Below, piece after piece: positions 12,760 through 23,907 of a stretch of DNA of 64,000 nucleotides; the stretch's first letter is position 1; each line of letters opens with the position of its first letter. The notes below the pieces were generated by a model. The model was not told where the DNA came from. It ran no database searches and saw only the letters and a program-made list of their open reading frames with translations. The DNA lies in NCBI GenBank assembly GCA_027579435.1, contig JANBPK010000809.1:62001-126000 (forward strand), given 5' to 3'. The stretch is from Candolleomyces eurysporus. Lineage: Eukaryota > Basidiomycota > Agaricomycetes > Agaricales > Psathyrellaceae. The position numbers and the translations under genes were made by a program.

Positions 12760-13844
12760 ATGAAACTTCCCATTATTTCATCAATACTTCTTACGATATC
12801 GACAATACAGTCTGTCCTTGCAACAACAGAAACCGTTTATGATGCTGGTGCGTAATTGCTTTCTCCAGAAGTCGTACTGATACCGTTTGGCACTATCCGC
12901 TATTTGCTTACCCCCGTTTATTGATCAGCCCGTATCGCAAGAGCGCTAGTTGAAAGGTCGGCCACGTCCATTGGAAACATGGCGACTGTCTTCCCAACGG
13001 ATGATCCCGTCCTACCGAGTTGGGTGACTTCCCTCGCACCTGATCCACAGCCTGCTCATTACTGCGCCTGTGATCCGGTTGTCCTGTTTTCCAGACTTTC
13101 CCTTTTCCATGCAAGAGTACTATGCAAGGTATCATACAGGAACTGTGATGCTCGAATGTTGTGAACTGAAACGCCTCTCTCGTCTGCGATCTGCTAGCTG
13201 TCATTCTAATGGCTCTCTCACCTTGTTATTTCTGCCGATCTCGAGACACAGCAAGAACGTCTTACATGCCGTTGCGCATTCTGCATCAATCTCGGTCACT
13301 TCTAATGTTCCAGCAGCCAGCCGGCCCCGCGTTTCCCTGCTAGGCAACATCACCATCTCCACCGATATTAATACAGTTCCAAACCGGGAAGAAGTTGAGA
13401 AATGTTATCTTGCAAAGCACAAAGACGCAAGATGGTGGTTGCCAGACGATAAAGATGCAGCTCATGTTGTGAGTCCTCGTTTCGACACTGCTCGACATGT
13501 CTACCTCTCAACCCTGACCCCACGATTTCCTCTGCACATCCAAGGCCTATTGGGCGAGATTTGATCCACATGTGAGCACAAACTAAACCTTAGATCTCGC
13601 ATCTACAAGCAGTGCTGATGTTCGTCGATTGATGCTGGCGTCAGGCCGTCTATTTTGTTGGTGGATTTGGAGGGTGAGTAATTGATGCTAGTCGCTTGAG
13701 GATTTAATTTATTTAACTGTGGATACGCACACATATTTTGGCAGGTTGCACTACATCGGATGGATCCCGCTGGAGATCTATCAGCAAGCCAACCCCGATA
13801 GTGTTACAATCACTGCGGAGGGCCAGTATGTGTTGGCTCAATAG
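12760..13844 (+). CDS. Secreted CREG-like protein (PNPOx-like FMN-binding fold)
   Basis: Seven exons (12760-12847, 12929-13018, 13095-13128, 13198-13468, 13545-13571, 13645-13673, 13745-13844) give 212 aa. A hydrophobic signal peptide occupies about residues 1-21 and ends at SVLA. The mature part matches the CREG/pyridoxamine-phosphate-oxidase-like family. Visible motifs are ARIARALVERSATSIGNMAT, then FSMQEYYA, SLTLLFLPIS, ASRPRVSLLGNI, AYWARFDPH and VYFVGGFGGLHYIGWIPLE. Members of this family are secreted or vacuolar/lysosomal glycoproteins with no proven enzyme activity. The exon 2 donor (gttggg) is weak, so a few residues near 13018 are uncertain. It lies head to tail after the ligase, 267 bp from its stop. 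Confidence 0.85.
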
Positions 13845-13915
13845 ACAGGCTCCATAGACAGGACTCCAATTGTTGCATGTGCTGCGGCTCTGATAAATTG
13901 CTACATCGATATAAA

Positions 13916-15640
13916 CTACAGTGGCACTCGCAGTGATTCCTGCAACATTTCTAAGTAGACAGAAGCTTCATCACCGAGTTCCAGAGCAAAACCGTGCTTC
14001 AATGATCCAGCCAAACTTCCTGCCTGTATGAGGCGATCCCATTCCAGCCGCAGCTCTGGTGTTTGATGATCCTTCAAGGCCGCGAAGTCAGAGACGAGTT
14101 GAAATCTGGCGAACAAGATCAATTTGGCATCGATCTGCGCTGTTAGAAATTGTGGAAGGGGGAAGTCCAAACATGCAAGTATCTCTGCGCACGTCGGGAT
14201 TGATTGCTTGCTCCTCTTCGATGGCGCAGCAGTAGGATCACCAGACGGTAGATCCTTAGGTACAACAATGGAATTGGCCGCTCTCGGTTTGGGGGCTACC
14301 CGAGCTTGTGGGCGGGGCCGTATGGGCCCTTGTTGAAGCGAAGCCGCTGGCATTGATACGTCGTTGAGTAGCTTCTGGCAGATATAGAGCCTGAATCTCT
14401 GAACGCTCGTCGCGGATCCCAAGCCGAACAGGAAATCCTGAATGCGCCGAGGGTCGCTCCAGACTGCTAGAAGGCTTCTGTAAACAGAGTTTACGAGCGT
14501 AGACATCTCAACATAGATGGTGTTGGTGAGGTTGATTAACTGAGGCGAGCTGATCAGCATCCCTACGAGAAAATGAACGACCAATGTAATTACCAGTTTC
14601 ATCAGACGATAGCCAATCTGTTGTCGACGCAGCTCTTTCTGCTCCATGCAATGCATGATTATATTTAGTACGACTGCAAAATCCCATCTTGTGATGGAAG
14701 TTCCGCGGGGAGGCGGCAGCTGGTCAAGAAAGAGGGCGGAGTAGCGAACTTAACGCCGTTATCAGTTTCTCTGAACGTAGCGGAAGCAAGAAAAANCAAA
14801 AACGTACGCTGCTCGGTTTGGTATTCTAAAACTTCATCCTTCTCAAACAGTGAGACCAACCAAGCCAGAAATGGCCAGGCATCATCAGCGACGACTCCAG
14901 GCTCTTGTGATGGTGATTCAGAAAGAATGACTTCCTCAATAGAGAAGTCACGTCGCAACTTTGACTTTCCCTTTGGTGATACGACGACTTGATTTCGATA
15001 GACAAAGCCCTCTTCCAAGAGCTCCCAGCAATGTTTTGCAGTTTTGACGCAAAGGGATTGCTTAGCCAACAAGGAATCCAGAGGTTCCTCCGACGACTTC
15101 GAACTATCGTGCGAGGCATAGGACGGCAATGCACGTCCCAAAGCCTCCGGTGAATTCGTGGAGATCAAAGAAGTCAGCAAACTTTGGGCTGAAACGATTG
15201 CTTTTTGACTGATTGAGGAGGGAATTCTGGCGAATCTGGTCTTCCTCGGGGTCTCCGTGACGGGTTTCGCGTCACTTGTGACTGAGGCTGTCTCAACCGG
15301 GTGGAGGGCGAGAAAAACCAACTGCTGGATATGTGGTCTGCAGAGGGCGTTACGCTGGGCTCAAACCATAAAGGGATGCGAAAAAGGCGACTTGCATGGA
15401 AGGCTTGTATTGGGGCGATCGCAACTGGAAAAGCATCTCGATGGCCGCTTCATACTGGCCTTCTTCAATGATGTCGTCTACCAGGCCTCTTTGATGATTT
15501 GGTAGCTCCCATTCTGGGAGAGATTGAGGCGTTTTCGGAATGTCATCCATCGCGGAGTCGCGGTTTAAGGAGAAAGTCGCCAAATCGGTGGTCGCGTTAC
15601 GGCCAATCACCTGAGCGTGACCGAACGTCACGCGTTTCAT
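13916..15640 (-). CDS. Unknown helical protein, 5' end uncertain
   Basis: A spliced gene whose family I do not recognise. From an ATG at 15640 (or 15550, MDDIP) I join exons across an intron near 15,395-15,325, a second near 14,810-14,750 and a third near 14,595-14,540. The joins read YKPSMQ-LVFLALHPV, TEQ-LRYSALFLDQLPPP and RLMKL-LINLTNT. The product is about 420-450 aa, rich in amphipathic helices, with a Pro/Arg-rich linker (RPRPQARVAPKPR) before a last helical block. LVDDIIEEGQYEAAIEML resembles a TPR-like helix pair. Upstream minus-strand frames to about 16,150 include a hydrophobic stretch (FSGLAVVYVFGGIF) that could be earlier exons, but no ATG supports them. The ambiguous base at 14796 lies in the second intron. 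Confidence 0.6.
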
Positions 15641-16327
15641 ATTGGCATGTTAGGGGCGCAATATAATTCTCCAAATTCAATGCCTGGGTGGCCAGAACGT
15701 CAGAGACTACCCTCTTTGAATCCAATCCGCAGCAGAGCGCTTGACGGAAGGAATTGCAGGTTCGCATACAGATCAGGAAAATCCCACCAAAGACATAAAC
15801 GACCGCCAACCCGGAGAACGAGTATCTTTGATGTGCATGTAGGGAAGATACCCGGACAGCACCTGGCCGATGGCTACGAGTTTCCGACGTGGTCTCCATC
15901 ATTACCTTCATTGATCATCATGATTCCGGTTCATACAGCGAGTATCCGCATCCCCGAAAAGCGCAAAGCGCCCCCTTGGTTACGGCTAGAATACAGTTCG
16001 GGTTGATATTCCACTTCATCCCGAATCTGACTTCGGAGGATAACCGCGAGTTTCGAAAACCAAGTGCCAGACTCTGCAGTGTTTCCAGCACTGGAGGGAG
16101 CTGCAGCGGCGCACGCGAGCGCACCTTCGCTAGCCACGCCGTGGTCAAACTAGGCAAGCAATGATCGTCGTGGCGGGGGCCGTTAGCAAACAGAGATCAA
16201 CACTGAATATTAAGTCGCGACTCCGGTTTCGAGTTTCTGCACGGTCGCGTTACCAGCTCGCTGGATTTGCATGATTTTCTCTCGTTTGCCTCGGTCTTTC
16301 TCCTACATCTCACGGCGAAACTTTGCC

Positions 16328-16847
16328 ATGGACCCTTCTGCTTCATCACCAGGGCCTGTCCAAATTTCCATTCGAGAAAAGGTACGGTTTTACCGGGAGT
16401 GGCGATGGCACCCCACATGAAGAGTTCTGACCGCATCTTGGCAGCTCACGGAGAAACTGCGCCCGACATCCTTGAACATTACCAACGATTCCTGGCAGCA
16501 CCGGCATCATGCTGCTATGAGAGCAGAAAACGGGGGGAACGGCGAAACTCGTGAGTGATCCTCTCACAAACTAAACCAAAAACTCATCGCTGGACCCCGC
16601 GTCACTTCTCGAACTCTGGCTAGATTTTACCATAAACGTCGTGTCAGATGAGTTTCGAGGCAAAGTGCGTTGAATTTAACATGTCTTTGCATCTAGACAA
16701 CTAAGCCTGTCTATCGATCTGTAGACTCTGATGCAACGTCATAGACTCGTATACTCGCTGCTCTCAGAAGAGCTGGCTGCAGGCGTTCATGCATTGTCGT
16801 TACAGACTAAGACGGACGAAGAAGCTGGGACGCTGACAAAGTCCTGA
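16328..16847 (+). CDS. BolA-like protein
   Basis: Four exons (16328-16381, 16445-16550, 16624-16664, 16725-16847) give a 107-aa protein of BolA length. Family features in order are an N-terminal helix with SIREKLTEKLRPTSLNI, then NDSWQHRHHAAM, the core strand with ETHFTINVVSDEFRGK, and the helix MQRHRLVYSLLSEELAAG ending in VHALSLQTKT. BolA proteins work with monothiol glutaredoxins in iron-sulfur cluster delivery or iron sensing. There is no clear mitochondrial presequence, so the cytosolic/nuclear form (Bol2/Fra2-like) or Bol1 are both possible. The conserved histidine of the RHRLV region is present. No single open frame covers it; it appears only after splicing. Confidence 0.9.
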
Positions 16848-17303
16848 TAATTCTATAGGCTAAGAATTGCAACCCAAGATCTCCCCTTTCATCAAATGTT
16901 TACGGTTTGGACGTCTATCCTAACCTGAATTTGATGAAAATATGCTATTTCCGTGATCTACTTGACGGGATCGCTCCCATCCATTCAGTGGGCTACTGTT
17001 ATGACAGTACCTCTGACTTGTGAGCATCATCTATTTTGCAAGAACTCGATCTTAGATCCTCGAGATCATGGTGACAGCCTTTCACTTACGACCAACCGAC
17101 ACAGGGACCCAACGCCTCAGAATAAGTGCAAAGGGCTGTGCTGTTTTCATCAAATTATCGGACTGACTTGGAAACAAAGATGGACATGCCACCCGACCTC
17201 GATTATATCCTTAAAACGAGATTGATCTGCTGAAATCCTGATTATATGAAGGGCCACACTCCCATACGGTTAACCGCCCGGTTTCCCTATTTCTCTCCTT
17301 GAA
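16848..17303. other. Intergenic region
   Basis: About 450 bp between the BolA stop and the next gene's start on the same strand. I see no coding signal. It should hold the BolA 3' flank and the promoter of the C2H2 gene. Confidence 0.5.
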
Positions 17304-18621
17304 ATGTCCCCTTCACAGACTGACAAAACAAATCGTCGACCAACGCTCCCGCCCATTCGAGACCTATTTCGAGGTGCGCCCGTCTGTTTTGTATGCCGTT
17401 CTTAATCCTTCAATGATGTTCTCTAGATGAACTGTCCCAGCACACCGAGTCTCCGCAGGCGATCTTGGCACGTCTCCAAGTTCACGACGACAGCGACTTA
17501 GACCGGCATCCAGGAATGTCGTCTAAACACTACAGTAGTTCAAGGGTATGCGTAGTGCTCTCCTCGACATTGTATACGCTCATGACCTTCACAAGGATAA
17601 TGACTCAAGGCCAAGCACTGTCACGCAAGGAGGATATGCAGGCCCAAGCTCTCCACCGACTGGAAGTAGCTATCCGTATTTGCCCTCGTCGTGGCGAGGC
17701 CATCCCTCATCTTCACACCGAACGGACTATGAGCCCCCACCTCTTCAACGCTCCATGTCTCACAGCCAATTCTCCTCCCATTCACACCACACTTCTAGAG
17801 ACCGCCGATACGAAGATGGTCGAGTTCCTACCCCTCATCGTGACAGCTGGCATGGACAATACAGTTACGACCCTCGATTTGCTCAGAACCCGACATACCC
17901 GCCATCTCGGGGTCAAACAGTGGGCGTTCTGCGCCCTTCTCCGTGGCCAATATCGACGGGAATAGATCGCAATTATGATAGAGACGACGACGAAAGAACA
18001 CCGATTGCTCGGTATCCACCAACACATCCGGCTCACCAACCACACCCAACACAACCACCGTTCTTGGAAGAGCCGGCCTCTCACGTTTCATCGTCAAAAT
18101 ATGAATGTCAGTACTGCGGCAAAGGCTTCAATAGACCGAGTAGCTTAAAGGTGCGAACTCCGCTTTTCATCGGGAATTAGCCGCTTATCGGTGGTCATTT
18201 CAAGATTCATCTTAATAGCCATACCGGCGAAAAACGTGTGTACTCTTTGATCACTTGCTTTGCTTTTCAAACGCACTCATACATCATGGGGATCATTAGC
18301 TTTCGTCTGCCCGGTAGAAGGATGTGGGCGCAGTTTCAGTGTACTGAGCAACATGCGCCGGCATGCCCGGGTCCATACGCAACCCGGGAAAGGAGAAGGA
18401 TGGGTCTAGCGATGTCAGCGATGAACAATCTAGTCAAGGCAGTGAGATCCGCTCCTCGGGGAATTACGGCGCTCCACAATCCGACCCTAGATGGCACCAA
18501 AGGAGGGGGNAGTATTGCATCAACCTCGAGTTCTGCTTCCAGACGGAGTCGTAGCGTGTCATCAGAAGACGAGGAAGAAAGTCATGAACGGCCAGAAAAA
18601 CGGAGTAGGCGTTTAACCTAA
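17304..18621 (+). CDS. C2H2 zinc-finger transcription factor (frame broken in its tail)
   Basis: Exons 17304-17373, 17427-17545, 17596-18150, 18205-18235 and 18300-18621. The N terminus has PTLPPIRDLF, then a long Ser/Pro/His/Tyr-rich region. Two C2H2 fingers follow. The first is CQYCGKGFNRPSSLK joined over an intron to IHLNSHTGEKP. The second is FVCPVEGCGRSFSV followed by LSNMRRHARVH. After the second finger the frame as written hits a TAG near 18,408, but the -1 frame carries a coherent acidic/Ser-rich tail (GKEKDGSSDVSDEQSS). The ambiguous base at 18510 after five G must be ignored to reach the last part (RRSRSVSSEDEEE, stop 18619-18621). Both breaks look like homopolymer errors (CCCGGG near 18,385). 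DNA binding is well supported; the target genes are unknown. Confidence 0.78.
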
Positions 18622-19061
18622 GGAATATAATGCACTTCTATGTAGCTTATGTCTATCTTTATTCTTCTTCCCCTCCAAGTTCAACCATGTAGCCTTTTAT
18701 TTATTGTCTCTCGTCTGCCGCCCCACTCCACAACACCGGCTCGTGTTCAAGGGACTTGACATGCGGAACGCCTCCTCATTATTTATTGGCAGATAAATGT
18801 ATTCGTAGATCCATATATTCGTTGACTCCGGACAAGGCAGTAGTGTACATGTTTCCATCACACAGCTAATATACAGGGTATCCCAAATAGTTAAAACGAC
18901 CCAGCGGTGAGGCTATGAATGACGTCGCTGTCCCTCCTCCCTCTGGCAACTCATGGTTGCTTGACCGACCTGCGGATCGTGCGCAGGCTCGAATGAGGCT
19001 ACCGACTTCAAAAGAAAGTTGGATCGATCGATCAGCACATTTTTTNACATCCAACAGCCTC
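18622..19061. other. Intergenic region between convergent genes
   Basis: About 440 bp between two stop codons on opposite strands. It is AT-rich and probably consists of the two 3' flanks. I see no gene. The ambiguous base at 19046 follows five T. Confidence 0.55.
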
Positions 19062-22000
19062 CTACAGCGATATAGCGCGACCCTTGCCAATCGTGCGTGT
19101 TTGTGGAACAGGAGAACGACCCCTTACAGTCCCCTCGTCATGGCCTCGTGGTGTCAGCAAGGGTTCGAACGCCCGTTCTGCATGAACGTACTCGAAAGCT
19201 CTTGGGCTTTTATGGGTAAACCCAGCAAATGCAAGAGCTTTCCGGACATTGAGGATTTCCTCCCCGTAGACCTTGTCCTTCAAAACAGGGTCTCGGGTGG
19301 CATCAGGAGGAGCTCCATTCGCAGGCGCCAGTGGCTGAAACAATAGTTAGGCTAAAGCATGCGAACTTCGGGCAGGATCGTTACCTCTGGAGGAATGTCA
19401 GAGTCAAAGTGCCTGGTATCTTCAGGGCTTGTAAGTTCCGGGCGATAAGGTGCGGGGTAGCGGTGGATGTTGTCCCAGTCGATACCCTTGAACCAGGGAT
19501 GAGCCTGCATGGAGCACATACATCAACACCACCGCCCGCGACCATGATGGTGAATACTCAGGACATACTTTGATGAGGTGCGCTCCGTCGACACTGACTG
19601 GTGAACCAGGTTGACGCATAAACCCGCTGCGTCGTCCGTAGGTTGAGTAGAGTTCAGGTCTTGAAACAGAGGGGGTAGTTTGCGATCCCAATCGATCCTC
19701 AGGCTCGCAGAGCAATTGTTGCATAAGGTTCACTCCTTCGTGTGAGACTCGTGGGCGGGAAGGGAAACGCAGAGACTGTTTCCAATTGAGTATCTTCTGC
19801 CTGGTGACATGGCGCTGCGTTGGAGACGGGTGATGAGAACAGACCGGAGAGGGGACTTCTGAGCGTCCTTACCGAGTTGCTAACGAAGGGGGGGGAAGCT
19901 GGGTGAAGGTAGTAATTAGAAACGCTAATGAAACAGTAGCGCCGAGGCACCTACCCATATAGGCACTCAAACATAATCACCCCGAGACTCCACCAGTCGC
20001 AGGAGTACGTGTAACCATGTCCACGAATAACCTCTGGCGACACTGCGGAAACGGTCATGAAATTGGTGCAAGGGGGGGATGCTAAGGGGACGTACTATAC
20101 GAATTGGTTCCACAGCTAGAAAGAGGGAGATCAGATCGACGTGAAGAAATGTAGTGGGCTTCTTACACCGAGTATGCAAGCTGTTGATGTGGTTGGTTAG
20201 TGATCATATGGTTTAAACTTTAGGCATAACGCACATTCCGTTTATTCTTTTCTCTCCAGGTAAAAATTCCCGTTTGGCCATCGCCGCCGCCCATAAGAAG
20301 CTCGACTTGTTTGGGATCAAGCCGTTTGGTTTTTCGTCCGTCCGCGATACCGTTTGAGTCTTCGAGATCTATGCCATATTTGTGCAGCAAATGAAGCCTT
20401 TGTTGCTCGTAATCTGCTCAGGAGTCAGTAAATAGCCTAAAAAGCGAGGGTTCGTTCCGCACAGGATGTATCGTGTGCCCAATGGAGATCAGTCCTAGCG
20501 CAGGAGTCAGTGACCCACCGGACAACCGGGAATGCCTGACCGAGTCAGATAATAGGACTTACGCCAGGCCAAAGTCACTCAATTTTATATGCCCTTCTGG
20601 ATCGAATAAGAAATTCTGGAAATTGAGGTGAATTTTCCTGGACATAAAATAGCCGTATACAGCGACTCACGTCTGGCTTAATGTCCCTGTGGATAAATCC
20701 GTGCTTATGGCATTGCTCGATGGCCAAAACCATCTGAGGAAACCAAGAAAAATTCAACGCTCGAGAATCGTATCAAAGAGGAAACTACGAACCTCTGCAA
20801 CGTAAAATCGGGTAAAATCTTCTTCGAACACATCCCTTTCTATTAACAGATTAAGGAGATCTCCACCGCCCATATATTCGAGAACCTAGATTAATATGGG
20901 ATTGATGTCAGTAAAAAGAGATTAATTGCTACGCATAATCCCACGACTAGCCGAGTTCGAGCAGAGAAACTGACCAGATAGAGATTGTCCCTGTCTTGGA
21001 AACTATAATGTAACCTCACAATCCACTCGGCACCACCCGGGGAATGCACCGACGATGCAAGCTTGAGTACGTCACGCTCAGCCCGGACATGCCCCTCTTG
21101 ACCCTTGCGTAACATATCTGCTTTCCGCATCTGTAGAGGGAGAGCAGTCAGATTGAGCCTTCCAACTAGGAATAGAATATACATCACCTGCTTCATGGCA
21201 TAAAGGCTCCCGGAGGACTTCTCTTTGACAAGCGAGACCACGCCAAAAGCGCCTAAACCAAACAAAACTCAGCCATCGGGGTAAAGGAGGCGAGAAAGAT
21301 TCCTTCTCACCATGCCCTATCGTCTTCAACTTGATGAACGCACTCGCATCCAGTTTTTGGCGAGTTCGGCGGAGGTATTCGGATTCATTCTGTCTCCAGC
21401 GTGCCCTTAGCATTTCCTTCTGCTCCGGAGCCAGTTGCATTCTTTCCATGTCTTGCTCCATCGCCACTCTCCGCTGTTCACGGGAGGGCACATGGCGGAA
21501 GAGGGGAAAATATATGTTTTCGAAATATATTCTCGCAGCAACAGCTTTTTCGAGGGTTGCCAAAGACGGAATGATAGGCTTCGGAGGAGGTGGAGGTGGT
21601 GGCACTGGAGAATAGTCCAGCTGCACGCTCGCTTCCCGTTCGTCGACCTCCTGAATTCCAGGATGCGTTTGAAACCCGACCCCCATCCGCAGGGTCGAAT
21701 TGCCCCAGCGAGCCGGGAGGCCATCGTAGTTGAAAGGACCAATGCTCACATTTTCTTTCGCCGCAGTTGTCAAGGCGGAAGAAGAGGTGCTACTGATCCC
21801 ATTTACAACGTGAAGCATCCCGTAGTTGGGATCGAATGCGCTGTCCTGAGATGGTTTCAAGGCGCTGACGACCTCGTTGACAGCCTTAGCTTGATTATTC
21901 AGGCGAACACGGTTCTTGATGGGGATCGCCCACTGTGGATCTGCAAGGCAGATGTAAACAATGAAATAGCTGGAGAAGGTGAGGAGGCTGACCAGCTAAC

Positions 22001-22552
22001 TTTCCAATTCCATCCGGACCCCATCTCGTTAGAAGGGCCTCCAGTTGGTCGGCGTCAGATGCATGCACGAGGTGACTTGAGATGGAGAATGCGGTTAAAT
22101 GAATGGCTGCAGGTCGATCAATGGAACAACATACACGAAGCCTGTTGGTTTCGAAACCATATCCTTGCTGACTCTTCTGCCTTTCTTTGGCATAGCCTTG
22201 ACGGCAGCGTTCGCGGGAGGGTGGATATGTTCATACCGAGGACCGGCTACATCAGGCTCTGGATCTGGCCTGGGGGCCCCCACAGCAGTCGCGACGGGGA
22301 GGGAGTGGGTATCATGGACAGGAGGTCGTAGAAACCTTTGTGAAGAAACGTGCCCACAGGGAGTGACGAGGTCGCTGGAGAATCGTAGACGTCTGAGACC
22401 GGCGCAGCATAACCCGATGCATGAGGGAACTGGGAATACTGGGGGTAGTTATTGGGGTAGAAACCGTAAGATATGGGGCCCCTGTACTGGTTGTGTGGAT
22501 ATCTCCCCGTTATGTGGTCATCTGGGAGAGCAGGAAGTGGCCTTGACCCCAT
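19062..22552 (-). CDS. NDR-family AGC kinase with N-terminal CRIB domain
   Basis: Multi-exon gene from the ATG at 22552 to the stop at 19062; not every exon edge is certain. A Tyr/Pro-rich N terminus is followed by a CRIB-like Rho-GTPase-binding motif, VSKPTGFVHLVHASDADQLE, assembled over an intron near 22,132-22,078. After WAIPIKNRVRLNNQAKAV comes a long spacer with a proline run. The NDR N-terminal regulatory region (Mob-binding type, IYFENIYFPLFRHVPSREQR) then leads into the kinase. Kinase motifs are GHGAFGVVSLVKE, HRDIKPDNFLF, SDFGLA, a long insert, then AYSVCGTNSYMAPEVI with the NDR activation-loop Ser. The C-terminal hydrophobic motif FAGFTHKS carries the regulatory Thr. Known NDR kinases (Cbk1, Cot1, Orb6) act with Mob2 in polarity and morphogenesis. 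A CRIB domain would link this kinase to Cdc42 or Rac. Confidence 0.82.
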
Positions 22553-23907
22553 GGTAGACCAGATGAAGACTCAGGGAGGGTGAGCTGTTCCTAATAGCAA
22601 GTTGAAATGGACTCGACGAGGACGACAACGACAATATCCAGCACAAGCTATTCCGTCCATCTCTGGTAACGAGCCATTTGTCTGTCGATCACAAGATTAA
22701 CATACTGCCAAGATTGAATGTCACACCACGTGGCGTTACATATGCGTGACACGCATCATGGCTTAACCTTGTTGTTCAAGTTCACGAAATTCGTTAGTTG
22801 GACGGGAGCCTTGGGCAGGAAACCTCGTTGCAATGTGAAGTGTGAGAGAAACGTCTCTTATCAGCATCCATCTCATCGCTGTGTTTTTTGCCTTTTCTCT
22901 TTTCCCTCTTCTGACATGACTGGCAGAATGCCGTACGTCCCTTCTCGCCACCTCGTGTATTCAACGCTTTTTACCTACAGAACGGCCTCCTTGAGCGACT
23001 TTTTGTTTCTTATCGTCAGCCTCTGTGCAACATTTTTATATATAGCGGTGCTGGGCAATGGATACCAATTCCCTTCCCCCACATTTGCTTTTTGGGATTG
23101 ATCTTACGCTTTCCGACTTGCACAGATCCCCGCTTTGGACATGCCGTCGACACACCGGTACTCTCGATTGAGTTCCTGGAATCTGGCCCCTCCATCTGAG
23201 ATCTGCTTTGCAGCAGGCTGTCTCCGCTCCAAGTTCAAATTACGACCGATCGCCAACGCTCCTGTTCTGCGGACCTCCCGCTCGTCCGCCAGAGCGGAAG
23301 CCCTGCCTCAAGCTGCAGGCGTCTGCGGCGGATTCAAACCCTTGCAACCGAGACACATCGGGCTAAGATCTCAAGTCCGTTTGGGAAGGTGAACCTGGCT
23401 TTTAACTGGGGTTTATGTCAGATCGATGAAGACATGCGGTTTTAATATCATCAAGGCAGAGAAGTGACAAACGAATCCCATGTGTGCTAGTATGACATCT
23501 TTATTCTTTCTACCGAAAAATCCTTGCTAACGGAGTAAACGGTTTGGGCACCATGAGTTCAGCCAAATCGAGTGGTTCCTGCTTCCAATTAAACCAGTCC
23601 GACCAAATAAGCTTTGGTTACCTTTGTACCTGTTCGCTCACCAGCCTCGTCGCAAACGACCATTTCACTCGTGCCAGAGCGTTCTCAAATTCGCGGCGAT
23701 CCCAATTCCTTGTCGTTTCAAACCCTTAGCCACTTGCGCCTCCCGTCTTCCGCGTGTATCCTCCTCGCCATACGCAGACATCTTACCCCTCCGAGATCTC
23801 GCTGTGCACCGAACCCTTTGGTGTATTTAAACATTCACTTCATCCTCATCTCATCCCCATTAATACTCCACCTTCTCTGTTTTATTACTGACATCTCTCC
23901 GCTAATA
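22553..23907. other. Intergenic region between divergent genes
   Basis: About 1.35 kb between the starts of the CRIB-NDR kinase (-) and the homeodomain gene (+). The open frame at 22718-23101 has no recognisable domain. A pyrimidine-rich stretch near 23,820-23,900 lies just upstream of the homeodomain ATG and fits a promoter/5' leader. Confidence 0.5.

Noticed and set aside
15918..16157. Minus-strand frames with a possible membrane segment as 5' exons of the unknown gene
   Set aside because: They begin with GTG or TTG and not ATG, and no join to the ATG at 15640 could be fixed, so they are mentioned but not annotated.
22718..23101. 127-codon open frame upstream of the homeodomain gene
   Set aside because: Composition and lack of motifs suggest chance; it lies in a divergent promoter region.
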